Origin: Microvirga makkahensis
Lineage (GTDB): Bacteria; Pseudomonadota; Alphaproteobacteria; Rhizobiales; Beijerinckiaceae
Length of the DNA stretch: 64,000 bases
Reading direction: 5' to 3'
Assembly (NCBI RefSeq): GCF_009830105.1
Contig: NZ_WURB01000020.1
Span: 1 to 64,000 of the forward strand
Shown here: one piece after another, positions 44,537 through 54,974 of the stretch
How the letters are laid out: each line of letters opens with the position of its first letter
Numbering within the stretch: position 1 is the stretch's first letter
Notes under the pieces: model-generated
What the model was told of the DNA's origin: nothing
The model's input: the letters and a program-made list of their open reading frames with translations, nothing else
Databases searched by the model: none
Made by a program: the position numbers and the translations under genes

Positions 44537-46126
44537 TCAGTTACGGCGGAAGAGCTCGACCTTTTCCCATATCTGCTGAACGGGCATGACGTAGGTATGA
44601 GCGGCGAAGAGCAACACGAGCATCAATGAACCGACGGAAGCAGTGCCGACAGTCCGTCTGATCCTGCGTCGACGCGCCTCCCGTCTCGTCATGATCTTCG
44701 GAATGCATGTTACCGGCATGCCTCCCGTGGCAGATCGCACCTCATTGGCGCTGCGGATCGTCTGATCGAGGAAATCAAGGGCGAGGACGGTGCCGAATCC
44801 GGCTATGACGGCGGCGCCAAGGACAACGATCAGGAGCTTCAAGCGGTTGGGCTTGGCTGGTTTGTCCGGGACGATAGGCCGCTCAATGAGCTTGAGGCGC
44901 TGAGATCGCTCGTCCTGCTCCAGGCGTTCCACCAGCTCGGCGGCGGTCAGGCGCCCGGTCAGCTCGTCAAGACTCCTCTGAAGCGCATCCCGACGTCCCT
45001 GCAGCGTCCTCAACGCGGCCTCGACTTCCGGGGCCTGCGCGATTCCGATCTGGAGGGCCGAGATGCTGGCCTGCAGGGTCTGGCGCCGCTCGTCCAGGAA
45101 GATTCTGCGGTCTTCGAGGGTTCTGATGCGCTCCGCAATGAGCCTCAGATTGGGGGGAAGGAGCGAGGTTTCGATATGTCCGGGAAGCTCAGCTCTGGAG
45201 GACGCGTTGCGGATTTGCTCCTCTATCGAGACGATCTGCTGCTTCAGTGTCCGAACCTCGGGGTGTTTGTCCGAGTAGACCGACGTCCGGTCGACAAGCT
45301 GCTCCTTCATCTCCTGCAGCCGCATTTCAAGAGCCTGCGTATCGCTGGCCGGGGCGCTTCCGCCGACCGCCTTCATGCGCAGCTCAAGATCGAGCAGACG
45401 CCTTTCGTCGTCCAGGGAGCGGATCGCCGCGTCATTTTCGGCCAGATCGCTCCTCTTTGCCTCGAGCTGTGTCATCTGGAACTCGGGCCGGCCCGGCAGC
45501 ACGTCGATGTTCTTCTGCGAAAGACCTGAGATCTGGTCCTCGATCGCGGCGATCTGACCCCTCATATCCTTGACTTCGCGGCCGAGCAGCTGGACCGCAT
45601 CGCCGGCCCGGCTGGTCCGCGCGCGGACATCCTCGTTCAGAATAGCGTGTGCGAGCTCATCTGCCACTGCGGCCGCCAGCTCAGGATTCTCGTACTCGAA
45701 CTCCACCGTGAACGTAAAGGTCGGGCTGTTTGGCGGGCGGGCTGCAGGTCCGACTTCGATGCGCGCGATCCGGGTGCGTTCGCGCATCAGGTCGGCAATC
45801 TCCACCGGCGTGAGACTAGCCCTACGCTTTGTAAACAGATCGAACTTTTCGGCGAGCCGGAGCAGATTCTCCCTGGTCAGGACCCGCTGTTCGGCCAGCT
45901 GAAGCGGTTCCGTCGGCTGGTATGGCCGGCCAGGCTCGCCCAGGCTCGCTGAGATGGTCGGAGGATCTACCAGAATAGCCGCTTCCCCACGATAGATCCT
46001 CGGAAGGGAAAACACCACTGCAGCACCGACGGCTGCGAGCAGCAGGATGATCCCGGCCACGAGGCCGAATCTTCTCTTCAGCAGGTCGAGATAGTGTTGA
46101 ATGCCGCGCTCGCTGCCCTGTTCCAT
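44537..46126 (-). CDS. Wzz/GumC-type polysaccharide co-polymerase
   Basis: The 529-residue protein has an N-terminal Wzz domain with a membrane helix (RRFGLVAGIILLLAAVGAAVVFSLP) and a long periplasmic coiled coil over about residues 160-400. A GNVR-type region before a second helix and a third hydrophobic segment near the C-terminus (SLMLVLLFAAHTYVMPV) follow. This is a PCP-2a-like protein without its own kinase domain; the kinase-like partner is the next gene. It controls chain length and bridges inner membrane to the OPX protein. It starts 63 bases after the GT2 gene at 46190. Confidence 0.92.
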   Translation of the reverse strand: MEQGSERGIQHYLDLLKRRFGLVAGIILLLAAVGAAVVFSLPRIYRGEAAILVDPPTISASLGEPGRPYQPTEPLQLAEQRVLTRENLLRLAEKFDLFTKRRASLTPVEIADLMRERTRIARIEVGPAARPPNSPTFTFTVEFEYENPELAAAVADELAHAILNEDVRARTSRAGDAVQLLGREVKDMRGQIAAIEDQISGLSQKNIDVLPGRPEFQMTQLEAKRSDLAENDAAIRSLDDERRLLDLELRMKAVGGSAPASDTQALEMRLQEMKEQLVDRTSVYSDKHPEVRTLKQQIVSIEEQIRNASSRAELPGHIETSLLPPNLRLIAERIRTLEDRRIFLDERRQTLQASISALQIGIAQAPEVEAALRTLQGRRDALQRSLDELTGRLTAAELVERLEQDERSQRLKLIERPIVPDKPAKPNRLKLLIVVLGAAVIAGFGTVLALDFLDQTIRSANEVRSATGGMPVTCIPKIMTRREARRRRIRRTVGTASVGSLMLVLLFAAHTYVMPVQQIWEKVELFRRN

Positions 46127-46189
46127 CCCTTACCTCGATTTCGACGGGGTCGATCCCCTGGACTTTCGACCAGTCCGCAGCGCAACCTG

Positions 46190-47269
46190 CTATGAGCGGT
46201 ATCTGGTGAGTGCAGTCTTGTACTCGATCAGGCGCCGCGGGCGCCGGAGCAGGTGATCACGTATCCATGTGAGCTGCCCTTTGAGCTCGGCGAACTTGCC
46301 GATGACCGAGAGCGCTCCATGGGCGGGCGCGTCCCGGATCGATCCGCCACGCTGGATCGCAGCGGCCGCGGCGCGCGCCATGACGAGCGGATAGGCAAGG
46401 AGCGGCAGCAGGCCCAGGACGCCGAGAGGTCGCCAGAGAGCAAGCGCAAGAGCCGGAACGGCGAGACACCACACCCATGGACGTACCGCCTCGCGAGCCC
46501 ATCGGCGATGCCCGGTGCGGGCTTCCATGACGGCGCCGTTCACGAAGGCCCAGCCGGCCCGCTCGGTACGTCGCCACCATTGGCCGAAGCGTGTGATGTT
46601 CGCGTCATGAAGGGTCATTTCTTCATCGAGGCGCATGATGCGCCAGCCTGCTTTCCTGAGCCGCGAGCACAATTCCGGCTCCTCGCCGGCAATCAGAGCC
46701 GGATCGAATCCGCCGACGCCGCGCACGGCGTCTACGCGCATCAAGGCGTCGCCGCCGCAGGCTTCGGCCTCGCCAGCCGGTGTGTTCCACTCGAGGTCAC
46801 AGACCCGGTTGTAGATTGAATTGTCCGGATGACGCTCCCGCCGGCGCCCGCACACGACCGCATAGTCCTTGTGGTGCGTCAGGAAGGTGGATGCCGAAGC
46901 TATCCATCCGCTGACCACTTCGCAGTCCCCATCGACAAACTGGACGAACTCGCAGTCGGGAGCTGTTTCGAGGAGCCGGGAGAGACCCGCATTGCGGGCT
47001 GCCGCCGCCGTGAAGGGGCTGCTCAGATCGAGCGCGACGATGTCGCAGCCCAGCGTGGTCGCCAGAGCGACGCTATGGTCCGTCGACCCCGAGTCCACAT
47101 AGATGACCTTATGCCTGAGATCGACGAGCGAGTGCAGACAGCAGCGCAAACGCTCGCCCTCGTTGCGGCCGATTGCGACGGCACCGATGCGGGGTGTTGG
47201 AGAAACGGGCGTTTCGCTCATCGCCGACCGTTTCCGCTGGTGGGTCTGTGCAATCTCCCCGGATTCCAT
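46190..47269 (-). CDS. GT2-family glycosyltransferase
   Basis: The 359-residue protein has a GT-A fold: IGAVAIGRNEGERLRCCLHSL, VIYVDSGSTDHSVALA, VQFVDGDCEVV as the DxD-type motif, and GEEPELCSRLRKAGWRI with the catalytic Asp/Glu region. A C-terminal part has two hydrophobic segments and resembles glycosyltransferases of succinoglycan-type pathways. I place the start at 47269 because GGAGGAG lies just upstream and the preceding gene ends 20 bases before. It should add a sugar to the repeat unit or to another lipid acceptor. Confidence 0.92.
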   Translation of the reverse strand: MESGEIAQTHQRKRSAMSETPVSPTPRIGAVAIGRNEGERLRCCLHSLVDLRHKVIYVDSGSTDHSVALATTLGCDIVALDLSSPFTAAAARNAGLSRLLETAPDCEFVQFVDGDCEVVSGWIASASTFLTHHKDYAVVCGRRRERHPDNSIYNRVCDLEWNTPAGEAEACGGDALMRVDAVRGVGGFDPALIAGEEPELCSRLRKAGWRIMRLDEEMTLHDANITRFGQWWRRTERAGWAFVNGAVMEARTGHRRWAREAVRPWVWCLAVPALALALWRPLGVLGLLPLLAYPLVMARAAAAAIQRGGSIRDAPAHGALSVIGKFAELKGQLTWIRDHLLRRPRRLIEYKTALTRYRS

Positions 47270-47289
47270 GACGCTCCTCCATCGCGGGC

Positions 47290-48306
47290 TCAAGGTTTCG
47301 AGATCTGGGCCGTCCGCGCGAGAGCGCATTGCCTCAGAAAGTCGGTCAGCAACCGGGGAGGATCTCGGTCGGGCTTGTTCTGCAGGTTCCGTCGCAGGCG
47401 CCAGACAGCATGGCCGCCGACCCAGGCCAGGTCGGCCAGGACAGCGTAGAGCCAGCCATGGTTCTTGATGAAGTAGCGGCGGCGGGAGGCGAACCAATAG
47501 GTGGGCCGGCGGCGTGGGGCACCGCTGCGGCTCGTCACGCCGGAGGATTTGCCCACGAGATGGACAACCCGGCTCTCCGGCACGTACCAACATTGCCACC
47601 CTTTTCGGGCGACGTGCAGACACAGATCTGATTCTTCGTAGTACATGAAGTAGGCCTCATCGAGCACGCCGGTGCCATCGAGCGCCTCCGTGCGAACGAT
47701 TAGGCTCGCACCTGAAACCCAGTCGGTCCGGATGGAGGCATCGGCGATTGGAGGCGCTACACACCACTTCCGCAGCAACCGTGAGACGGGGCCGAGCCGA
47801 ATGGTCGATTCCAATTCCCCCAGGACGGAGTGGAACCGGAATGCGGAATGCTGCGGCGTTCCGTCGGGGTCCTCAAGCCGGCTGCCGGCGATCGCCGCCT
47901 GTGGGTTCCCTTCCATGAAGGTGAGAAGTCGCGACAGGGCTCCGGGACGCACAATCGTGTCGGAATTCAGGAGCCAGACAAAGCGCGGTCTGCCGAACCG
48001 AGTCGTTGCAACTTCAACGCCACGGTTGTTCGCATAGGCGAACCCGCCGTTGACGTTGAGTGGTAGGAGGGTAGCCCAGCCAGCCCAGCCGTGATGCTCG
48101 ATGGCTGCCCCGATAATGGCAGCCGAGTCGTCCGTGGAGCCTCCGTCAACGACGACAACCTGCATGCTGGCCGTCAGATCACCGCTCTGCTCAAGGGACT
48201 CCAGGCAGTTGATCGTAAGCTGGGGGGTGCAGTAGTTGACGATGACAATGACCACCTGCGCGGACGAGGGGTCTGGTTGACGGATCTCCTGAAGTGCCGC
48301 GCTCAT
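47290..48306 (-). CDS. GT2-family glycosyltransferase, rhamnosyltransferase-like
   Basis: The 338-residue protein shows VIVIVNYCTPQLTINCLESL, VVVVDGGSTDDSAAII, NVNGGFAYANNRGV and WLLNSDTIVRPGAL, which is the pattern of WbbL/RfbF-type rhamnosyltransferases. FMYYEESDLCLHVARKGWQ provides the catalytic acidic residues. Its start codon overlaps the stop of the PKS gene (ATGA), so translation is coupled to the PKS. With rmlCBA nearby a dTDP-rhamnose donor is plausible, which I infer. The coupling suggests the sugar may be put on the polyketide-peptide product. Confidence 0.92.
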   Translation of the reverse strand: MSAALQEIRQPDPSSAQVVIVIVNYCTPQLTINCLESLEQSGDLTASMQVVVVDGGSTDDSAAIIGAAIEHHGWAGWATLLPLNVNGGFAYANNRGVEVATTRFGRPRFVWLLNSDTIVRPGALSRLLTFMEGNPQAAIAGSRLEDPDGTPQHSAFRFHSVLGELESTIRLGPVSRLLRKWCVAPPIADASIRTDWVSGASLIVRTEALDGTGVLDEAYFMYYEESDLCLHVARKGWQCWYVPESRVVHLVGKSSGVTSRSGAPRRRPTYWFASRRRYFIKNHGWLYAVLADLAWVGGHAVWRLRRNLQNKPDRDPPRLLTDFLRQCALARTAQISKP

Positions 48307-51300
48307 TGCCGCTGCCCCTCCGCTTCGGCCGGCCGCTCCTTCGGAGCCGTGGCGCCTGGCGGCATGGCATGACCTTTGAGGGCCTCCGGGCGCCTCGGTC
48401 GCGAGGCGCCGTACGACTGGCGCGGGAAGGACCGGACGACAATCGGATCGGCTGCCTGTTGCATCTTCGCATCCGTGATGCCTACGGCCTGCCGGGTCCG
48501 GCTCGCCATCTTGTCGGCGCCGTTGATCGCTTCACGCATCTTCGTGGCCAGCACGCGCACGTTGGGCTCAAGCACCATGCTGTCGTGGTCTCCTGGAACT
48601 TCAAAGACGACGATCCGCCGGCAGTATGGAGTCCAGCCGTTATCCTCGTAGATGAACCGCCGATCCGCGTTGATCTGCCGGTGCGGCCCGAAGACATGGA
48701 CCGGCTGCAGCTTCGGGCGGAACAGGGTAATGGTGCCGTCATAGGGCCGCACCTCGTACCGCTCCAAAGCCCGGTGGAAGGCTGCTCCGATTGCTGCGGA
48801 GTGCAGCCCGCCCTGCGCAACCGATCCAAGGGCATTCTGTTCCTGGATCAGGCGACGCCGCCAGGCTCGCCGGCCCTGCACGATGTCCAGGACGTGGCGC
48901 GGCCCTGCGCGCCGCATGCGCTGGAGGTGCATGACAATCTTGTCCTTCCAAGTCAGCGTCTCCGAGCGCGGCAGAGGCGTGTCGAGCATCACGAGCAGAT
49001 CGACCTTCTCACCCTCCTCCTGCAGCTGCCGCGCCATCTCCAGGGCGGCGATCCCGCCGCCGGAGAATCCGCCCAGAGTATAGGGGCCCTGCGGCTGGAC
49101 GAGACGGATCTCTTCCAGGTATTCGCGCGCCATGTCCTCAAACGTTTCATGAGGCGCATCATTGCCATAGACCCCGCGGGCCTGCACACCATAGAATGGC
49201 CGGTCGACGCCGATCTGATGGGCCAGATGGCGCAGGTTGAGGACGTTGCCAAACATGCCGGCCACCAGGAAGAAAGGCCGCCCAGACCCGCCTTCCCCGG
49301 CATGCATCGGCACCAGATGCCGGTAGCGCGGACGGGCGCTGCCGGTGGAAGCGCGGTCCCCTTCTTTGTCGCCGGCCGGCCTCGCGCTGCGGATCAAGGC
49401 TGCGCAGGCCTCGATGGTGGGCGCTTCGAAGAGAACCGAGATCGGGAACTCGACCGCAAAGACGCGCTTGACCTTGGCGAAGAGCCGAACGGCGATCAGG
49501 CTGTGACCGCCCAGGTCGAAGAAGTTGTCGAGGATGCCGACCTGACTCACCCCCAGCAAGTCGCGCCAGAGCTCGGTCAGGGTCGTCTCGATTTCGTCGC
49601 GTGGCGCCACATAGTTCGATCCGAGTTCGGGTCTGGCAAAGGAGGGCTCCGCTGCGGAAGTCGTGTTCTGAAGGCCTGCGGCCGCACCGGCCTGCGTGAC
49701 GAGAGCCCTGAGATCCATGGAGCTCACGTAAAGCTGTGCTCCCTGATATCCGCCGAGCGCCCGGGTGAAGGAGCGCCGTCCTTCATTGGGCTTGATCCCT
49801 TGCGAAAGGTTGTGTTGGAAGGCGAGCTCCGCCGCGGAGGGGCGACGGTCGGAGGATGCAGCCTGACCCTCTTCAACATCTGCAGCATCCGCCGATGAGC
49901 CGTGGCCGATATCCAGAGCTGCGTCGAGGCGCTTGATGGTGAATTTCTCGGCCGCGATCAGCACGTTGCCCTGACGATCGGTGATCGTAACATCGAACTG
50001 CGCGAACCCGCTTTCCTGAGTGCTGCCGCCACGCACCGTCACCACAGAGCAGATCTCGGCGGGAAGACGCCCCTGTACTCGGATCTTATGGTAGCTCACC
50101 GGCACCCAAAGGCTGTCGCCGGTATATCCCTGAATCAGGTCCATGGCGTAGCCAGTAGCCAAGTCGACCAGGGCTGGATGCAGGCTGAAATCCTCCAGGT
50201 CCGACGCGAAGGCGTCGGCGAGCCGCAGATAGGCGAGCGCCCTCTCCTCTCCGGCCACGACGCGTTCGACTACGTCCCAACGGGGTCCAAACCGCAGATG
50301 ATTCTGCTGCTTTGTCACCGAGGGCAGACGACGCGGCATGGCGGCTTCGAGGGCCACGAGGTCGAGGCTCGGCAGCTGCGGCTGCTCGCCCAGGATAAGC
50401 TCCGCCTGCGCCACACGCCTCCAGCCGGTCCGCAGTTCTGCGCCGGCGGCCAGGTTCGAATCGAGATCGACCGCGACGGCGACATCGAACCCGTAACCCT
50501 CCGGTGTCGGCGTGAGGCGCACCCTTACATGGCGTCCCGCATCGTCAACGGCGAGGGGTCTGAGGAACAGGAGGTCCTGGATCTCGAAAGGCTGGGCAAT
50601 GCCGATCTCCCGCAGTGCCGCCGCCGACAACTCCAGATATCCGGCTCCGGGCAAAAGCGCGTCGCCCTGGGCGGTCCTGTGCTCAGCCAAGAACCAATGC
50701 TCCGACGCCGACCATCTCACCTCGAGTGTAGCCACGCCTTTGGCGTCGACCGAGAGCCGGTCGAAGAACGGATGCTCCGCGAGCTGCGCCTCTGCCGCCC
50801 TGTCATCGCGGAGCAAGCGAGCCGCACTGCGTGCTGCCATGCCGACATCGCTCCACACGCCCCAATTTATCGCAATAGTTCTGCCATGCCCCTTTAGGGA
50901 CCGTGCTTGCGCGAAAGCGTTGAGGAAGGCATTAGCAGCCACGTAGTCGACCTGCCCGGGCGGTGCGGTGACGGTGCTCGTCGACGAGAACACGACGAAC
51001 ATGTCGAGATCGTCATCCCTGAGAACCTCGTCGAGCACCAGTGTGCCGTAGACCTTCGGGGCAAGCACCTCCTCGATATCCGCTTGATCCTTCGTCGCCA
51101 GTGAGGCGTCGTGGATGACGCCAGCAGCATGCACAAGACCGTTGATGGCGCCGTAGCGCTGACGCACCGTTTGAGCGACCGCACGCATGCTTTCGATATT
51201 CGTCACATCAGCCTGCAGCAGGGTCACCTCGGCCCCGAGCTTCTCGATCGCTTCGATCTCTGCGATTGTCCGTAGCAGCTGATGGCAAGCGGCCAGCTTT

Positions 51301-54300
51301 CGGGCGAGGTCAGGCCATTGCGCGCGGTCCGGAACCGCCGTCCGCGACACGAGGACGATGCGCGCCTCGCGCTCAGCAGCGAGTTCTTTGGCGATCGTCA
51401 GGCCGATGCCGCCCAATCCGCCGGTGATGATCACCACGCCGCGTTGCCGCAGGGGAATCTCCCCTCCGTCCGCAACGGCCGTGCGCCGAATCGTCTGGAG
51501 GTAGCGGCCGAGGCTTCGATGGGCGACGATGTCGTTTGACGCTGGCGCCCGCAACTCCGCCTCCAGCAACGACAGGGCGGCTTCTTCCTCCGCTTGGTGG
51601 CCCGCACGAACGCTCACCGGCTTCGCGAGGCTCAAGCCCTCGACGAGATCGCGCAGGACCGCACGCTTTCTCTTGAACGCGGCAGGGTCAACGTCGACGC
51701 AGGAAACCGTGATGTCCGGGAACTCGCGCGGGATCACCCGCACCGGCCCCAGGACGGTGGCTTGCTCGGGTCGCGCAACTGGATCACTGTCGCCAACGCT
51801 CTGCATGCCGGCGGTCACGGTGACGATGTGGAGACCTCGTTTGGAATCTTCGGACGCCCAGGCTTGAGCGAAGAACAACAGGCTGTAAAAACCCTGCTCC
51901 TGATCGCGATGGAATAAGCTCGATCCGGGACGGAAGCTGTCGGTACGCGACAGCAGGAACAGGTGAGCCACCCGGTCGGGAGCCCTCCCGGACCGGGTGA
52001 GGTCGTGCACCAACGCATCGTAGTCGGCGCGGCCATGCTCGGGAGCGATGACATAGGCGTCGTCGGAGAGCCGCTGATAGGAATCGCCCGCACGAACCGT
52101 CACGACCCGATCACCGCGCCGCCTCAGGCGTTCGACAAGGCGCGCTCCGATGCCGGAATCGTCGAGGAAGACGAGCCAGGACAAGGATTCCTCAGTGGCG
52201 TCTTCCGCCTCGCGCATCTTCCAGCCCGGTGCCCAGTACCAGCGGGATTCGTCCGCCTCCCGATCGGCAAGCAGGCTCTCGGATCCCTTGCCTTGCTGTG
52301 CCCCGGCGCCGGGCTCGAAGAAATAGCGCTGGCCCTGAAACGCATAGGTCGGGAGGCCAATCCGCCGCCGCCGCTCGCCGGAAAACAGCCGTTCGCTGTC
52401 GAGGCTTCCGCCGCACGCCCACAGCCGGCCCAAAGCCGTGAGCAAGAAGCCGTCATCAGGCACCTGCTCGTCCGCGTGGCGCATGGTCGGGATGACGGCC
52501 TGACCGGCCTTGACGGCAGGCTGGATCTTCGCAAGGGACGACAATGTCTTGCCGGGTCCGACCTCGAGGAAGACCCGTCCGGGCTCCGCCGCCAGGGTCG
52601 CAAGGCAGTCAGCGAACCGGACAGTGCCGCGCAGGTGGTCGACCCAGTATTGCGGGTCAATCGCCTCTTCGTCAGTAATCCAGGTTCCAGTGCGGTTCGA
52701 TACCCACCGGATCGACGGCGGCGTGAGCCGTATTGATCTGAGATAAGCGCCGAACTCATCCAGAATCGGCTCCAGAAGCCGGCTATGAGCGGCAATCTCG
52801 ATCTTGACGCGCTGGGCCTCGATTCCCGCTTCACCGAGCCGTTTCTCCAAGGCGGCGATATCGGCTGCCGGACCGGAAGCGACGCAGAGATTGGGGGCAT
52901 TGACGGCTGCCAGATCGAGACCAAGCGCATCGAGATGCGGTTGCAGCTCCGCAGCCGAGACCGGCACCGCGATCATGCCGCCGGACACCCGGTCCATCAG
53001 ACGCCCGCGCAGAACCACCAGGCCGAGGCAGTCCTCGAAGCTCATGGATCCGGCCACGCAGGCGGCGGTGTTCTCGCCGACACTGTGACCCAGCAGCGCC
53101 TGCGGTTTAACGCCCCGTGCCATGAGGATTTGAGCCAATGCATATTCGACGATGAAGACGGCCGGCAGTTGGAGCGATGGTGCCTCAAGGGCCATACGGA
53201 TCTCGTCCAGCTGATGACTCTCACAGAGCAGAAGTGGCCGCAGGTCGAGGCCGTACCGCTCCTGCAGCAGGCGAAGGCCATGATCAATATGCTGGGCGAA
53301 GGCTGGTTCGCTGCGGTATAGGTCCGCTGCCATGCGGGGATATTGCGAGCCGCCGCCCGGGAACATGAAGGCGACGCTCTGGGTCTCCTGCGAGGCGGTA
53401 TGAGTGAACACCCTCCGGCTGTCCTGCGCCTCGAGCAGGGAGATTGCTTCGGCGCGATCGCGAACGGCAAGGACACGGCGCTCCTGGAAAGAGCGCCGTC
53501 CCACTTGGAGCGTCCACGACACGTCGCCAAGGTCGATCTCCGGGTGGTCGCGCAGATGTTGCGCCAGACGGGCTGCATTCGCATCGAGCGCCGCGCGGCT
53601 CCGGGCAGACACGGCCAGCAAACGCCACGGTCGCCTGCCGCTTCCCAACGATGATCCTGCATATTCTTCCAGGACGGCAAACGCGTTCGTCCCCCCGACA
53701 CCAAGCGAGTTGACGCCGGCGCGGCGCGGCGAGCCCGGCGAAGCATCCCAGGACTGAAGCCTGTCCTGGACGTAGAACGGACTCGTCGCGAAATCGATAT
53801 GGGGATTGCTCTTCTCGAAATTGATGGTCGGAGGTATCTCGCGATGATAAAGGGCTAGTGCTGCTTTCACGAGGCCGGCGACGCCAGCGGCTGTGTCGAG
53901 ATGGCCGATATTGGATTTGACGCTGCCGATCCCGCAGTATCCGACATCTGCCGTACCGCTACGGAAAGCCTGGGTGAGTGCAGCAACCTCGATCGGATCC
54001 CCCATGAAGGTTCCGGTGCCGTGGCATTCGACATACCGGATGCTGTCTGGCTCGACACCGGCAACGGCGAGCGCCTCCGAAATGCAGGCTGCCTGCCCAT
54101 CCACCGAAGGCGCGAGGTAGCCGACCTTGCTGGAGCCATCGTTGTTGACGGCGGTTCCCTTGATCACCGCATAGATCCGATCGCCGTCCGCGACCGCTTC
54201 CTGAAGACGCCGCAAGACCACCACAGCAGCGCCAGAGCCGAAAACTGTACCTGCAGACCTGTGATCGAAAGCCCGGCAATGGCCGTCCGGGGAAAGTATC

Positions 54301-54965
54301 TCACCGTTCTCGTAGTGGTAGCCGCGTCCATGCGGGATCTCGATGGTGACGCCTCCGGCGAGGGCCATGTCGCATTCACCCGAAAGCAGATGCTGGCACG
54401 CGAGATGCGTCGCGACAAGGGAGGTCGAGCACGCCGTCTGAACATTCACCGATGGCCCGCGCAGGTTGAACAGATAGCTCGCCCGCGTCGTCAGGAAGTC
54501 CTTGTCGTTACCCGTATGGCGCAGCAGGAACGTGCCGACGTTCCGCACAAGATCAGGGTTGGACAGCAGGTTGAACGCGAAGTATCCGCCCATACCGCAG
54601 CCGGCGAACATGCCGACCGAACCCTTGAAGGCCTCCGGAGGATGACCGGCATCCTCGAAGGCCTCCCAGCAGGTCTCCAGGAAATGACGGTGCTGCGGGT
54701 CCATGATCGCGGCCTCTTTCGGCGAGAACCCGAAGAATTCGGCGTCGAACATCTCCATGCGGTCCAGCATCGCTGCGGCCCGCACGTAGTTCGGGTGCAG
54801 AAAGGTCTCCCGCGACACGCCGGCCTTGAGGAGTTCGCCCTCGGTCAGCTGGCGGACGCTCTCGCGCCCCTGGCGTAGATTGTTCCAGAACAGGGCCGGG
54901 CTCAACGCTCCCGGAACCCTGAGACCGATGCCCACGATCGCGATATCGCTGCCTAATCCGGACAC
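48303..54965 (-). CDS. Single-module type I polyketide synthase KS-AT-KR-DH-ACP-TE
   Basis: In this 2220-residue synthase the ketosynthase covers about residues 5-435 with C179 in TACSTS, H315 in ECHGTGT and H355 in KSNIGHLD. The acyltransferase covers 530-850 with S628 in GHSVGE and H727 in AAHS. The ketoreductase covers about 910-1375 with TGGLGGIG at 1181 and Y1341. The dehydratase covers 1395-1690 with H1429 and D1601 in HPALVD. The ACP has S1822 in GGHSL. The thioesterase covers 1896-2150 with S1968 in GFSGGG, D1995 and H2127. A 70-residue Pro/Arg-rich tail follows. No enoylreductase is present. The KR precedes the DH, unlike the common DH-KR order. GTG start with AGGAGAA; the gene begins 9 bases after the NRPS and overlaps the next GT2. 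Confidence 0.93.
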   Translation of the reverse strand: MSGLGSDIAIVGIGLRVPGALSPALFWNNLRQGRESVRQLTEGELLKAGVSRETFLHPNYVRAAAMLDRMEMFDAEFFGFSPKEAAIMDPQHRHFLETCWEAFEDAGHPPEAFKGSVGMFAGCGMGGYFAFNLLSNPDLVRNVGTFLLRHTGNDKDFLTTRASYLFNLRGPSVNVQTACSTSLVATHLACQHLLSGECDMALAGGVTIEIPHGRGYHYENGEILSPDGHCRAFDHRSAGTVFGSGAAVVVLRRLQEAVADGDRIYAVIKGTAVNNDGSSKVGYLAPSVDGQAACISEALAVAGVEPDSIRYVECHGTGTFMGDPIEVAALTQAFRSGTADVGYCGIGSVKSNIGHLDTAAGVAGLVKAALALYHREIPPTINFEKSNPHIDFATSPFYVQDRLQSWDASPGSPRRAGVNSLGVGGTNAFAVLEEYAGSSLGSGRRPWRLLAVSARSRAALDANAARLAQHLRDHPEIDLGDVSWTLQVGRRSFQERRVLAVRDRAEAISLLEAQDSRRVFTHTASQETQSVAFMFPGGGSQYPRMAADLYRSEPAFAQHIDHGLRLLQERYGLDLRPLLLCESHQLDEIRMALEAPSLQLPAVFIVEYALAQILMARGVKPQALLGHSVGENTAACVAGSMSFEDCLGLVVLRGRLMDRVSGGMIAVPVSAAELQPHLDALGLDLAAVNAPNLCVASGPAADIAALEKRLGEAGIEAQRVKIEIAAHSRLLEPILDEFGAYLRSIRLTPPSIRWVSNRTGTWITDEEAIDPQYWVDHLRGTVRFADCLATLAAEPGRVFLEVGPGKTLSSLAKIQPAVKAGQAVIPTMRHADEQVPDDGFLLTALGRLWACGGSLDSERLFSGERRRRIGLPTYAFQGQRYFFEPGAGAQQGKGSESLLADREADESRWYWAPGWKMREAEDATEESLSWLVFLDDSGIGARLVERLRRRGDRVVTVRAGDSYQRLSDDAYVIAPEHGRADYDALVHDLTRSGRAPDRVAHLFLLSRTDSFRPGSSLFHRDQEQGFYSLLFFAQAWASEDSKRGLHIVTVTAGMQSVGDSDPVARPEQATVLGPVRVIPREFPDITVSCVDVDPAAFKRKRAVLRDLVEGLSLAKPVSVRAGHQAEEEAALSLLEAELRAPASNDIVAHRSLGRYLQTIRRTAVADGGEIPLRQRGVVIITGGLGGIGLTIAKELAAEREARIVLVSRTAVPDRAQWPDLARKLAACHQLLRTIAEIEAIEKLGAEVTLLQADVTNIESMRAVAQTVRQRYGAINGLVHAAGVIHDASLATKDQADIEEVLAPKVYGTLVLDEVLRDDDLDMFVVFSSTSTVTAPPGQVDYVAANAFLNAFAQARSLKGHGRTIAINWGVWSDVGMAARSAARLLRDDRAAEAQLAEHPFFDRLSVDAKGVATLEVRWSASEHWFLAEHRTAQGDALLPGAGYLELSAAALREIGIAQPFEIQDLLFLRPLAVDDAGRHVRVRLTPTPEGYGFDVAVAVDLDSNLAAGAELRTGWRRVAQAELILGEQPQLPSLDLVALEAAMPRRLPSVTKQQNHLRFGPRWDVVERVVAGEERALAYLRLADAFASDLEDFSLHPALVDLATGYAMDLIQGYTGDSLWVPVSYHKIRVQGRLPAEICSVVTVRGGSTQESGFAQFDVTITDRQGNVLIAAEKFTIKRLDAALDIGHGSSADAADVEEGQAASSDRRPSAAELAFQHNLSQGIKPNEGRRSFTRALGGYQGAQLYVSSMDLRALVTQAGAAAGLQNTTSAAEPSFARPELGSNYVAPRDEIETTLTELWRDLLGVSQVGILDNFFDLGGHSLIAVRLFAKVKRVFAVEFPISVLFEAPTIEACAALIRSARPAGDKEGDRASTGSARPRYRHLVPMHAGEGGSGRPFFLVAGMFGNVLNLRHLAHQIGVDRPFYGVQARGVYGNDAPHETFEDMAREYLEEIRLVQPQGPYTLGGFSGGGIAALEMARQLQEEGEKVDLLVMLDTPLPRSETLTWKDKIVMHLQRMRRAGPRHVLDIVQGRRAWRRRLIQEQNALGSVAQGGLHSAAIGAAFHRALERYEVRPYDGTITLFRPKLQPVHVFGPHRQINADRRFIYEDNGWTPYCRRIVVFEVPGDHDSMVLEPNVRVLATKMREAINGADKMASRTRQAVGITDAKMQQAADPIVVRSFPRQSYGASRPRRPEALKGHAMPPGATAPKERPAEAEGQRQ

Positions 54966-54974
54966 GAAGTTCTC

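Noticed and set aside
48294-49898. Long plus-strand open frame antisense to the PKS thioesterase region
   Set aside because: GC-rich coding DNA commonly leaves the opposite strand open. The minus-strand frame has complete catalytic motifs, whereas this one has none.
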